Source: a bacterium
GTDB lineage: Bacteria; Krumholzibacteriota; Krumholzibacteriia; LZORAL124-64-63
Assembly: GCA_016719645.1 (NCBI GenBank)
Contig: JADJYS010000004.1
Span: forward strand, 62,001 to 126,000
Direction of reading: 5' to 3'
Length of the DNA stretch: 64,000 nucleotides
Shown in pieces: positions 1-8,233 of the stretch (positions within the stretch are counted from its first letter, which is position 1; every line of letters starts with the position of its first letter). Both the position numbers and the translations under genes were made by a program. The notes beneath the pieces are model-generated. The model had not been told where the DNA came from, did no database searches, and worked only from the letters and a program-made list of their open reading frames with translations.

Positions 1-1852
1 CGAGCAGCTCCGCGTGGGTGCCCGTCTGGACGATGCGCCCGGCCTGGAGCACGCAGATGCGGTCGGCGTTCTGGATGGTGCTGAGGCGGTGGGCGATGAC
101 GATGGTCGTGCGGTTGCGCACCAGGCGGTCGATGGCCTGCTGGACCAGCAGCTCGCTCTCGGTGTCCAGGGCGCTGGTCGCCTCGTCGAGGATCAGGATC
201 GGCGGGTTCTTCAGGATGGCGCGGGCGATCGACAGGCGCTGGCGCTGCCCGCCGGAGAGCTTCAGGCCCCGGTCGCCGATGACCGTGTCGAAGCCCCGGG
301 GCAGCTGCTGGATGAACTCCAGGGCGTTGGCCGCGCGGGCCGCCGCCTCGACCTCCTCCTGCCGCGCCGAAGCCATGCCGTAGGCGATGTTGTTGCGCAC
401 GGAGTCGTTGAACAGGATGACCTCCTGCGTCACCAGCCCCATGGCGCCCCGCAGCGAGGCCAGGGTCACGTCGCGCACGTCGCGGCCGTCGACCAGCACG
501 GCGCCCGCGGTGGGCTCGTAGAAGCGCGGGATCAGGTCGATCAGGGTCGACTTGCCGGCCCCGCTGGGGCCGACCAGGGCCACCACCTCCCCCGGCCGCA
601 CGTGCAGGTCCACGCCGCGCAGGACCTCGTCGCCGGTCTCGTAGCGGAAGTGCACCCCGCGCAGCTCCACCTCGCCGCGCACCGCGCCCAGCACCAGCGC
701 GTCCGGCTTCTCGACCACCGTCTGGGGCTCGTCCAGGATCGCGAACACGCGCTCGGCGGCGGCGATCCCCTCCTGGACGGCGTTGTTGACCTGGCTGAGC
801 GCCTTGATGGGCTTGCCCAGCGAGAAGATGCAGAACAGGAACAGCATGAACAGCTGCGGCGGCAGCTCGCCGCCGGCCAGGACCTGCCGGCCGCCGTACC
901 AGAGGATGAACAGGCCGACCAGCACCGACAGCTGCTCGGTCAGGGGCGAGGAGATCTGCTGCGCGCGGGCGATCTTGAACAGGTCGCGGAACAGCATCTG
1001 CGACTCGGCCCGGAAGCGGGCGTTCTCGGCCGGCTCGTTGGTGAAGGCCTTGACGACCCGGATGCCCGCGATGGTCTCCTGCAGGCGCGAGGTCAGCACG
1101 GCCATCTTCTCCTGCTGGCGCCGGCTGTAGCGCCGCAGGGTCTTGCCGATGCGCACGATGATCGCGAGGCTCAGGGGCAGCAGGATCAGGGCGACCAGGG
1201 TCAGCTTCCAGCTCAGCAGCACGGCCAGCCCCAGGTACACCACGACCAGCAGCGGGTCGCGGGCCGTGTTGGTGAAGCTGACGTTGACGCTGCGGTTGAC
1301 GACCAGGACGTCGTTGGTGGCGCGGCTGATCAGCTCGCCGGCCCGGTGCCGGTGGTAGAAGGCCAGCGGCAGCTCGGTGAAGCGCTCGTAGAGGCGGTTG
1401 CGCAGGTCCCGGATCAGGCTGAGCTGGACGTAGTCGGTGAACACGGCCTGCAGGTAGCCGGCCACGTTCTTCAGCAGCATCAGGAAGAAGAACACCACCA
1501 CGATGCGCCACAGCGACTCGGCCTTGGAGCCGTGCAGCAGCCAGCCGTTGAGCGCGCCCTGCAGGCTGTCGCGCAGGCCGGTCATGGAGAAGGAGTCCTG
1601 CAGCTGCCGCACCCGGCTGCCGACGTCGGCGGCCGCGGCGGCGAGGGTGTCGGCGGGCGCGACGGTCGCCGCCGGCGGCGCCGCGGCGACGAAGGTGGCG
1701 TTCTCCGGGGCGAACAGGGCGTCGAGGAAGGGGGCGAGCATGACGATGCTCAGGCCGCTCAGCAACGAGAAGACGGCCATGAAGGTCATCGACACCAGGA
1801 CCTGGGGCAGGTACGGGCGCACGAGTCGCAGCACGCGCAAGTAAGTCCGCAT
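1..1852 (-). CDS. MsbA-type ABC exporter, permease-ATPase fusion (3' end outside window)
   Basis: A half-size ABC exporter of the MsbA/lipid flippase type: N-terminal membrane domain, C-terminal ATPase, expected in the inner membrane exporting lipid or drug-like substrates. About 617 codons are present and the stop lies beyond base 1. Seen in the translation: Walker A GPSGAGKST from residue 428, signature LSGGQ near 529, Walker B ILILDEATSALD and switch histidine in IAHRLSTI. An Ala-rich loop separates the first two membrane helices. The ATG at 1852 gives MRTYLRVLRLVRPYLP. No Shine-Dalgarno precedes it and a TTGACG/TACTGT promoter candidate (1860-1887) would start transcription almost at the ATG, so translation may be leaderless. 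Divergent from the exonuclease gene. The family is certain; the substrate is not. Confidence 0.93.
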   Translation of the reverse strand, partial: MRTYLRVLRLVRPYLPQVLVSMTFMAVFSLLSGLSIVMLAPFLDALFAPENATFVAAAPPAATVAPADTLAAAAADVGSRVRQLQDSFSMTGLRDSLQGALNGWLLHGSKAESLWRIVVVFFFLMLLKNVAGYLQAVFTDYVQLSLIRDLRNRLYERFTELPLAFYHRHRAGELISRATNDVLVVNRSVNVSFTNTARDPLLVVVYLGLAVLLSWKLTLVALILLPLSLAIIVRIGKTLRRYSRRQQEKMAVLTSRLQETIAGIRVVKAFTNEPAENARFRAESQMLFRDLFKIARAQQISSPLTEQLSVLVGLFILWYGGRQVLAGGELPPQLFMLFLFCIFSLGKPIKALSQVNNAVQEGIAAAERVFAILDEPQTVVEKPDALVLGAVRGEVELRGVHFRYETGDEVLRGVDLHVRPGEVVALVGPSGAGKSTLIDLIPRFYEPTAGAVLVDGRDVRDVTLASLRGAMGLVTQEVILFNDSVRNNIAYGMASARQEEVEAAARAANALEFIQQLPRGFDTVIGDRGLKLSGGQRQRLSIARAILKNPPILILDEATSALDTESELLVQQAIDRLVRNRTTIVIAHRLSTIQNADRICVLQAGRIVQTGTHAELL

Positions 1853-1859
1853 GCGGTCT

Positions 1860-1887
1860 ACAGTAATCGCTCGCCACCCGCCGTCAA
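1860..1887 (-). promoter_or_regulatory. Candidate sigma70-type promoter of the ABC exporter gene
   Basis: On the minus strand TTGACG, a 16-base spacer and TACTGT. The -10 box ends 8 bases before the ATG at 1852, which would make the message nearly leaderless. The -10 match is weak. Confidence 0.35.
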
Positions 1888-1960
1888 TCGCGGACTTGGC
1901 GCGCCGGGCGCGGCCGTGGTACGTTGGCGGCCGCCGCACGCCGGGACCCGGGGGGGACCC

Positions 1961-2545
1961 TTGCGCTATTCCGCCGACATCGTCGTGATCGACCTCGAGG
2001 CCACCTGCCCCGAATCCGACGAGGGCGACAACACCGTCGCGCGCAGCAACATCATCGAGATCGGCGCCGTCCGCCTGGACCGCCGCAGCCTCGAGACCGT
2101 CGACGTCTTCAGCGAGCTGGTCCGGCCCCGGGAGTACCCGGTCACCCCCTTCATCACGCGCCTGACCTCGATCACGCCGGAGATGGTCGCCGGCTGCCCG
2201 GATTTCGCCGTCGTCGGCCAGCGCTTCCTGGACTGGTACGGCCCGCGCAACCGCTCGATGATCGCCGCCTTCGGCGTCTACTACGACATCCCGCTGCTGC
2301 GGCGGGAGTGCGACGCCTGCGGCCTGGACTACCGCACGCACATCGCCGGCGGCGCCTTCGACATCCGGGCCGTGGCGACGGTCTGGCTGGCCGCGAACCA
2401 CCACCGCACCAGCGGCCAGACGCTCGAGTCCGTCCTGGAGAAGATGGGCCTCGCCGGGCGGTTCGAGCTGCACCGGGCCGTCGACGACGCGCGGGCGGCG
2501 GCCGCCGTCCTGCAGACCTACCACCTGGGGCACCCCTGCGACTGA
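1961..2545 (+). CDS. DEDDh-family 3'-5' exonuclease (KapD/RNase T-like)
   Basis: A 194-residue single-domain 3'-5' exonuclease of the DnaQ/RNase T superfamily, acting on DNA or RNA 3' ends with two metal ions. Motif ExoI is IDLEAT near the N terminus, ExoII includes the Asp of AFGVYYDIPLL, and ExoIII is HRAVDDARAAA with the catalytic His and Asp. The length matches free-standing KapD-like exonucleases rather than the polymerase epsilon subunit. The TTG at 1961 follows a G-rich Shine-Dalgarno run; an in-frame GTG further upstream is possible. Monocistronic, divergent from the ABC exporter. The substrate cannot be read from sequence. Confidence 0.85.
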   Translation: MRYSADIVVIDLEATCPESDEGDNTVARSNIIEIGAVRLDRRSLETVDVFSELVRPREYPVTPFITRLTSITPEMVAGCPDFAVVGQRFLDWYGPRNRSMIAAFGVYYDIPLLRRECDACGLDYRTHIAGGAFDIRAVATVWLAANHHRTSGQTLESVLEKMGLAGRFELHRAVDDARAAAAVLQTYHLGHPCD

Positions 2546-2666
2546 CCGGCCGCGCCGCGGGCCGAATTCCCTTGCCGTGGCCGCGGGCGGCTGGCAAATT
2601 TCCGAAACCCCCGCCCGCCCCGGGACGCGCCGCGCCCCGACGGATCCGCCCCGAGAGGAGACCAGC

Positions 2667-5015
2667 GTGTCCAAGGTCGACCAACTCTTCCAGGCCCAGC
2701 AGCCGAATTTCCAGCACTGGGAGCTGATCAAGGACGTCATCGACCAGCAGATCGACCTCATGCTGAACTACCGCCAGAGCGGCCACCCGGGGGGCAGCCG
2801 GTCGAAGGTCCACATGTTCGTCAGCCTGCTGCTCGGCGGCGCCATGCGCTGGGACCTGCGCAACCCCGGCAAGCGGTTCGGCGACCGGTTCATCCTGGTG
2901 GCCGGCCACACCGCGCCGCTGGTCTACGGCACGCTGGCGGTCTTCAACGAGGCCCTGCGCGAGATGCACCGCCGCACCGGCGACCCGAAGTACCTCGTGC
3001 CCGGCGCGCCGGCCCGCCAGCTCACCTGGGAGAACCTGCTGGAGTTCCGCAACCGCGGCGGCCTGCCGGGCCACGTCGAGATGGCCGGCAACAACCTGTT
3101 CGTGAAGTTCAACACCGGCCCGAGCGGGCACGGCGGCCCGGTGATGTGCGGCGAGGCCCTGGCCCTCAAGCGCGCCGGCGCCGACGGGGTCAAGGTCTTC
3201 GGCATCGAGGGCGAGGGCGGCCTGACCGCCGGCTGCTGGCACGAGATGAAGAACACCGGCTACGGCCTGGGCCTGGACAACATGTTCCTGCTGGTGGACT
3301 GGAACGACTACGGCATCGACGACCAGAAGATCTCGTCGGTGGTCCACGGCTCCCCGCAGGACTGGTTCGCCCCCTACGGCTGGCACACCCACGAGGCGCC
3401 CGACGGCAGCGACTGGACCGACGTCACGCGCGCCATCCTGGAGATGGTCGAGGGCGACAACCCCCGGCACCGGCCGGGCATGACCTGGGGCCGGACCCGC
3501 AAGGGCCGCGGCTACCACAAGTTCGACAACAAGAGCCACGGCTCGCCGCACGCCCTCAACAGCGACCTGTTCTGGCAGTGCCGCGCCGATTTCACGCAGA
3601 AGTACGGCGCCGAATGGGTCGGCCGGGACCAGCCGGCGCCCAAGGACAAGGCCGCCCTGCGCGAGCAGTTCGCGGCGAACCTGAACGCCGCCCTCGATGC
3701 GCTGCGCCGCGACGACGCCGCCGTGGCCTACCTCGCCGACCGCCTGGTCGAGCTGGGCGACAGCGTGCCCGCGGAGCTCGCGAGCTTCCGGATCCCCGTG
3801 GCGAAGAACCCGCTGCGGGACCCGGCCCTGTTCGACCACACGAAGTACCCCGCGGGCATGTGGGCCAAGCCCGGCGAGAAGCAGCCCAACCGCGCCGCCC
3901 TCGCGCGCTGGGGCAGCTGGATCAACGCCACCTGCCGCGAGAAGTACGGCCGGCCGCTGTTCCTGGCCTGCTCGGCGGACCTGGCCGGCTCGACCAACAT
4001 CTCGGGCTTCGGCGAGAGCTACGACGACAAGGCCAACTACGGCTGGTACGAGCGCGAATCGGCACCCGAGGGCGTGGTCATGCCCCAGGAGATCACCGAG
4101 TTCCAGAACTCGAGCCTGTGCGTGGGCGCCGCCAGCGTCAACTTCAGCGACCGGCCCGAGGAGGAGTTCAACGGCTTCTACACCGCCTGCTCCACCTACG
4201 GCGCGTTCAGCTACCTGAAGTACGGCGCCATGCGCCTCTACAGCCAGCTGGTGGCGGACTGCGAGCTGAAGACCGGCAAGACGATCTGGATCGCCGGCCA
4301 CAGCGGGCCCGAGACGGCCGAGGACTCGCGGACCCACTTCGGCGTCTTCTCGCCCGGCGTGACCCAGCTGTTCCCCGACGGCCACGTCATCGACCTGCAC
4401 CCCTACGAGTACAACGAGGTGCCGGTGCTGCTGGCCGCCGCGCTGCGGACCGACGCGCCGATCGTCGCCCTGCACCTCACCCGGCCCGCCATCGAGACCT
4501 TCGACCGCGCGGCGCTGGGCCTCGCCTCGCACCTCGAGGCGGCGCGGGGCGCCTACATCCTGCGCGACTACCGGGACGGCGCGCCCCGGCAGGGCTGCCT
4601 GTTCGTGCAGGGCACGATGTCGACCTACAACCTCATCCGCGCCCTGCCCGCGATCGACGCGGCCGGCGTGAACGTGAAGCTGGTGGCCGTGCCCTGCCCG
4701 CAGCTGTTCGCCCTGCAGGACCAGGCCTACCGCGATCGCACCATCACCGGGGCCGACCGGCTCAACAGCACCTTCGTCACCAACCGGGCCAAGCGCCTGA
4801 TGCACGACTGGGACTTCAACCCCCACGCCCGCCGCTACGCGATGTGCAGCGACTGGGACGACGCGTGGCGCGTGGGCGGCGCCCTGGACGACGTCTGCGA
4901 GGACGCGAAGATCGACACGGCGAGCCTGGCCGCGGGCGTGATCCGCTTCGCGCGGGACCACGAAGCGCGGATGGCGGAGCTGAAGCGCATGCTCGGCGAG
5001 GCCGCCGGCGCCTGA
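2667..5015 (+). CDS. Transketolase-like thiamine-diphosphate enzyme
   Basis: A 782-residue thiamine-diphosphate enzyme of the transketolase family, expected to move two-carbon ketol units in the pentose-phosphate pathway. It has the N-terminal SGHPGGS motif, GPSGHGGPV, a cofactor-binding region reading GIEGEGGLTAGCWHEM near residue 180, a central Pyr domain (ACSADLAGSTN) and the C-terminal TIWIAGHSGPE...HLTRP part. It is about 120 residues longer than typical TktA, and the usual GDG of the thiamine motif is GEG, so it is a divergent subgroup; phosphoketolase motifs are absent. The GTG start at 2667 has GAGAGGAG eight bases upstream. A hairpin terminator follows. Family sure, exact donor and acceptor uncertain. 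Confidence 0.85.
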   Translation: MSKVDQLFQAQQPNFQHWELIKDVIDQQIDLMLNYRQSGHPGGSRSKVHMFVSLLLGGAMRWDLRNPGKRFGDRFILVAGHTAPLVYGTLAVFNEALREMHRRTGDPKYLVPGAPARQLTWENLLEFRNRGGLPGHVEMAGNNLFVKFNTGPSGHGGPVMCGEALALKRAGADGVKVFGIEGEGGLTAGCWHEMKNTGYGLGLDNMFLLVDWNDYGIDDQKISSVVHGSPQDWFAPYGWHTHEAPDGSDWTDVTRAILEMVEGDNPRHRPGMTWGRTRKGRGYHKFDNKSHGSPHALNSDLFWQCRADFTQKYGAEWVGRDQPAPKDKAALREQFAANLNAALDALRRDDAAVAYLADRLVELGDSVPAELASFRIPVAKNPLRDPALFDHTKYPAGMWAKPGEKQPNRAALARWGSWINATCREKYGRPLFLACSADLAGSTNISGFGESYDDKANYGWYERESAPEGVVMPQEITEFQNSSLCVGAASVNFSDRPEEEFNGFYTACSTYGAFSYLKYGAMRLYSQLVADCELKTGKTIWIAGHSGPETAEDSRTHFGVFSPGVTQLFPDGHVIDLHPYEYNEVPVLLAAALRTDAPIVALHLTRPAIETFDRAALGLASHLEAARGAYILRDYRDGAPRQGCLFVQGTMSTYNLIRALPAIDAAGVNVKLVAVPCPQLFALQDQAYRDRTITGADRLNSTFVTNRAKRLMHDWDFNPHARRYAMCSDWDDAWRVGGALDDVCEDAKIDTASLAAGVIRFARDHEARMAELKRMLGEAAGA

Positions 5016-5035
5016 GCGGGGCGCCGCGGACGTAC

Positions 5036-5075
5036 GAGGGCGGGTCCCGCAGGACCCGCCCTCTTCATTTTTTCA
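5036..5075 (+). terminator. Rho-independent terminator after the transketolase-like gene
   Basis: A perfect 12-bp stem (5036-5047 with 5052-5063), loop CGCA, followed by TTCATTTTTTC. It sits 20 bases after the stop codon. Confidence 0.85.
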
Positions 5076-5166
5076 CATCGGACCGGACGCCCGGAGGTGG
5101 CGGTCCGCCCGCCCGCCGCTAGATTGGGGGCGAATGAACGAGCACATCCACTTCAAGGAGTCCGCC

Positions 5167-5667
5167 ATGGCCGAGTTCAAGCTGAAGGGCAACACCTTCA
5201 ACACCGTCGGTTCGCTGCCGGCCGTCGGAGCGACCGCCCCCTCCTTCACGCTCACCAGGACCGACCTCTCGGAGGTCACCCTGGACGACCTGCGCGGCAA
5301 GCGCATCGTCCTGAACGTGTTCCCGAGCATCGACACCGACGTCTGCGCCGCCAGCGTGCGCCGCTTCAACGCCGAGGCGGACAAGCTCGCCGACACCGTC
5401 GTGCTGTGCGCCTCGATGGACCTGCCGTTCGCCCACAAGCGCTTCTGCGGCGCCGAGGGCCTCGAGTCCGTCGTGCCCGTGTCCGACTTCCGCCACGGCG
5501 GCTTCGGCCGCGCCTACGGCGTGCGCATCGCCGACGGCCCGCTGGCCGGCCTGCTGGCCCGCTCGGTCCTGGTGATCGACGCCGCCGGCAAGGTCGTCCA
5601 CAGCCAGCTCTGCCCCGAGACCACCGCCGAGCCCGACTACGCGGCCGCCCTGAAGGCCCTGGCCTGA
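5167..5667 (+). CDS. tpx: Thiol peroxidase Tpx
   Basis: Atypical 2-Cys peroxiredoxin of the Tpx family, 166 residues, reducing hydrogen or alkyl peroxides with thioredoxin as electron donor. The peroxidatic Cys60 lies in SIDTDVCAASVRRFN and the resolving Cys94 in RFCGAEGLE, at the same spacing as E. coli Tpx. The start at 5167 was chosen because AAGGAG lies seven bases upstream; an ATG at 5134 in the same frame has no such site. The gene stands alone between two hairpin terminators. Thioredoxin (26207-26530) and an AhpC-type enzyme (28625-29218) are also in the window. Confidence 0.95.
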   Translation: MAEFKLKGNTFNTVGSLPAVGATAPSFTLTRTDLSEVTLDDLRGKRIVLNVFPSIDTDVCAASVRRFNAEADKLADTVVLCASMDLPFAHKRFCGAEGLESVVPVSDFRHGGFGRAYGVRIADGPLAGLLARSVLVIDAAGKVVHSQLCPETTAEPDYAAALKALA

Positions 5668-5690
5668 CATCAGGCCGCCGCCGAACGCGC

Positions 5691-5720
5691 AAGCCCCCGT
5701 CCGCCGCCGGACGGGGGCTT
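5691..5720. terminator. Bidirectional hairpin terminator between tpx and the CBM48 gene
   Basis: A 13-bp perfect inverted repeat AAGCCCCCGTCCG / CGGACGGGGGCTT with a 4-base loop, between two convergent genes. Terminal AA/TT pairs give a short U run in both directions. Confidence 0.7.
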
Positions 5721-5753
5721 GCTGTCATCGGGCGCCCGGGCGGGCGGCCGGGA

Positions 5754-6062
5754 TCAGACCTCGACGACCGAGTTCTCGACGTCGCCGACCGGGGCCGGCT
5801 CGTAGCGGTGGGCCTCCCAGTCGTTCTCCCAGGTCTTGCCGTCGATGAGGTAGCGGAAGCGGTACGAACGGCCGGTCTCCAGGTCCAGGGAGACCTTGAA
5901 CGCGCCGTCCTTGAGGCGCGCCATGGGGCAGTTCGTGGTGCTCCAGTCGTTGAATTCGCCGACCAGGTGCACGGACTCGGCGTCGGGTGCGGCCTCGGCG
6001 GGCAGGCGGAACGTCACCTTGCAGACCGGGCGGGACTTCAGGTAACGGATTTCGAGGCTCAT
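5754..6062 (-). CDS. Free-standing CBM48 / isoamylase N-terminal domain protein
   Basis: A 102-residue protein made almost entirely of one early-set beta-sandwich of the CBM48 (isoamylase N, AMPK glycogen-binding) type: VHLVGEFNDWS is the hallmark, followed by RYRFRYLIDGK-like text (SYRFRYLIDGKTWENDW) and an acidic tail. Such domains bind glycogen or maltodextrin; alone they may be regulators or targeting subunits. The ATG at 6062 has AAGGAGGGAAAC directly upstream, which excludes the longer frame from 6113. No carbohydrate enzyme lies next to it, so its partner is unknown. Confidence 0.8.
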   Translation of the reverse strand: MSLEIRYLKSRPVCKVTFRLPAEAAPDAESVHLVGEFNDWSTTNCPMARLKDGAFKVSLDLETGRSYRFRYLIDGKTWENDWEAHRYEPAPVGDVENSVVEV

Positions 6063-6114
6063 GTTTCCCTCCTTGTGCAGAGCCGTCGCGCCGTCGGCGG
6101 TGCGACGCCGCATG

Positions 6115-6141
6115 GATATACCAACTTCCGCGCGGCGTCAA
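6115..6141 (-). promoter_or_regulatory. Candidate promoter of the CBM48 gene
   Basis: Minus strand TTGACG, 15-base spacer, TATATC, about 50 bases before the start codon, in an AT-richer patch. The spacer is short, so confidence is limited. Confidence 0.35.
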
Positions 6142-6332
6142 ATGTGAATTCCGTGAAGACCCGCGCGCGGGGTGCGGATCTTGCTGGCAGCGGCGGCAAG
6201 TCCGCCGCATCATGGAGCCTGCCGAGGCCCTCGCGGGCCGCCGGAGTTCGTGCTAATCTGGGGCCCGAGCCAGTCCGGGTCCGCTGGAGTGAGTCCACGG
6301 TGAGGGCGCCCCCCGTCGGATGGAGCCGAGCC

Positions 6333-7565
6333 ATGAACCAGTCACGATGCGCGGCGCTGCCGGTCGCCCTCTTCCTGACGATCGCGGTCTGCGCGGCGTG
6401 CGCTGCGGCGCCGGCGCCCGGCCTGCAGGGGACCATGCAGCTCGTCGAGAGCGTCCCGGTCGAGACGGTCCTGGACCAGCCGGACCTGCCCGAGGCCCGC
6501 GACGTCTGGCCCGCGATGATCGCCGCGGCCCGCCGCACCCTGGACATCGAGGTCTTCTACGTCAGCGCCGACCCCGCGCGCGACGACGCCCTGGACGCCG
6601 TCCTGGCGGCGGTGGGCGCGGCCGCCGCGCGCGGCGTGCGCGTGCGCCTGCTCGCCGACCGCGGCTTCCACAAGACCTACCCCGAGTGGATCGACGCCGT
6701 GGGCGCGCTGCCCGGCGCCGAGGCGCGCCTGATCGACGCGCGCCGCCTGTGGGGCGGCGTCCAGCACGCCAAGTTCTTCGTGGTGGACGGCCGCGACTGC
6801 TTCGTCGGCAGCCAGAACTGGGACTACCGGGCCCTGGAGCACATCCACGAGCTGGGCGCGCGCTTCGCCTCGGAAGCGGTCGCGGCGGCCGTCGGCGCCG
6901 TCTTCGCGCACGACTGGGCCCTGGCCGGCGGCGAGACGCCGCCGACGGACGCCGCGGCGGCCGGCCCCTGGACCCTGGCGGCGGCAGGCGGCGCGGCCGC
7001 GACCGTCCGCTTCGCGGCCAGCCCGCCGCAGGCCCTGCCGCCGGGCGTGCCCCACGACGAGCCGCTGCTGGTCGACCTGATCGACCGCGCCGCGGGCGAG
7101 CTGCGCCTGCACCTGCTGAGCTACGGCGTCACCGAGCGCGACGGGACCTACTACGCGACGCTCGACGCCGCCCTGCGCCGCGCCGCGGCGCGCGGCGTGC
7201 AGGTGAAGATCATCCTCTCGAACTGGGCCAAGCGCGCCGCCGCGCTGCCCCACATCAAGAGCCTGGCCGTGCTCGACAACGTCGAGGTGCGCTTCACCAA
7301 CATCCCGGAATGGTCCGGCGGGTTCGTGCCGTTCGCGCGCGTCGAACACCCGAAGTACCTGGTCAAGGACGGCGACGAGGCGTGGCTGGGCACGGCCAAC
7401 TGGGGACGCGACTACTTCCACGAGTCGCGCAACCTGAGCTTCTTCTTCGCCGCAGGGCCGGTCGCCGGGGACATGGCGCGCTGGTTCGACACGAGCTGGA
7501 ACAGCCCCTACGCCGAGGTCGTGGACCCCTGCGCCGACTACGCGCCGCCGCCGCGCGGCGAATGA
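6333..7565 (+). CDS. Secreted phospholipase D-like protein with two HKD motifs
   Basis: A 410-residue exported protein of the phospholipase D/cardiolipin synthase superfamily. Residues 1-27 form a signal peptide rich in Ala and Cys. Two HxK(x4)D catalytic halves are visible: HAKFFVVD at 145-152 followed by GSQN, and HPKYLVKD at 339-346 followed by GTAN, so both halves of the active site are intact. The fold could hydrolyse phosphodiesters or transfer phosphatidyl groups; the periplasmic location fits lipid or nucleic acid substrates rather than cytosolic ones. The next gene starts 47 bases downstream and may be cotranscribed. Confidence 0.85.
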   Translation: MNQSRCAALPVALFLTIAVCAACAAAPAPGLQGTMQLVESVPVETVLDQPDLPEARDVWPAMIAAARRTLDIEVFYVSADPARDDALDAVLAAVGAAAARGVRVRLLADRGFHKTYPEWIDAVGALPGAEARLIDARRLWGGVQHAKFFVVDGRDCFVGSQNWDYRALEHIHELGARFASEAVAAAVGAVFAHDWALAGGETPPTDAAAAGPWTLAAAGGAAATVRFAASPPQALPPGVPHDEPLLVDLIDRAAGELRLHLLSYGVTERDGTYYATLDAALRRAAARGVQVKIILSNWAKRAAALPHIKSLAVLDNVEVRFTNIPEWSGGFVPFARVEHPKYLVKDGDEAWLGTANWGRDYFHESRNLSFFFAAGPVAGDMARWFDTSWNSPYAEVVDPCADYAPPPRGE

Positions 7566-7612
7566 AGGAACGCGGACGGGGGCGAGGCGCCCCCGTCGAG
7601 GAAGGAAGCCCG

Positions 7613-8227
7613 ATGCCGAAACCGCCGCCGCGCCTGGAGAAGCACCGCACCGCCCTGGTCGTCGTCGACGTCCAGGAGACGTTCCGCCCCCTCATCCACG
7701 AGATGGGCCTGGTGCTGGCCAACTGCTCGCGCCTGATCCGTTTCTGCGACCAGCTGGACGTCCCGGTCCTGGTCACCGAGCACTACCCGCGCGGCCTGGG
7801 CGGCACCGTCGAGGAGCTCGCCGCGCTGCCGCGGCGCTACGAGCCGATCGAGAAGATCAGCTTCTCCTGCGCCGCCGACCACAACTTCAACAGCCGGCTC
7901 AAGAGCCTGCACCGCGACCAGATCGTGCTCTGCGGGATCGAGGCCCACGTCTGCGTCTACCAGACGGCGCGGGACCTGCTCGAGGCGGGCTACCAGGTGG
8001 CGGTGACGGCCGACGCCGTCTCGTCGCGGCAGGTCAGCAACCGCAACCTCGGCCTGGCCTACCTGCGGGACATCGGCGCCCAGGTGATGACCGCCGAGAT
8101 GGTGATGTTCGAGATCCTCAAGGCGGCGCGGACCGAGGACTTCCAGGCCGTGGCCGCCATCCTCAAGGAGAACCCCCTGCCCGGCGCGCCGGCGACGGCC
8201 GCCGCCCGGGAGACGATCCGGCGCTGA
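7613..8227 (+). CDS. Isochorismatase-like cysteine hydrolase
   Basis: A 204-residue cysteine hydrolase of the isochorismatase fold. The catalytic triad is readable: Asp19 in VVVDVQ, Lys81 in PIEKISFSC and Cys114 in CGIEAHVCVYQTA, with the following segment typical of YcaC/nicotinamidase relatives. Members hydrolyse isochorismate, amides or ureas; the substrate cannot be assigned. The ATG at 7613 follows GAGGAAGGAAG. Its stop lies six bases from the convergent stop of the OmpA-like gene. Confidence 0.88.
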   Translation: MPKPPPRLEKHRTALVVVDVQETFRPLIHEMGLVLANCSRLIRFCDQLDVPVLVTEHYPRGLGGTVEELAALPRRYEPIEKISFSCAADHNFNSRLKSLHRDQIVLCGIEAHVCVYQTARDLLEAGYQVAVTADAVSSRQVSNRNLGLAYLRDIGAQVMTAEMVMFEILKAARTEDFQAVAAILKENPLPGAPATAAARETIRR

Positions 8228-8233
8228 GCCGGC

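Noticed and set aside
14..1850. Long plus-strand frame opposite the ABC exporter
   Set aside because: Low-complexity Gln/Val/Ala/Asp composition typical of antisense frames in GC-rich genes; the minus strand carries all ABC motifs. Only its last part (from 1961) is real, as the exonuclease.
2172..4961. 929-codon minus-strand frame across the transketolase-like gene
   Set aside because: Composition rich in Val-Gln-Ala-Gly-Arg without domains; mirror of a gene with clear motifs.
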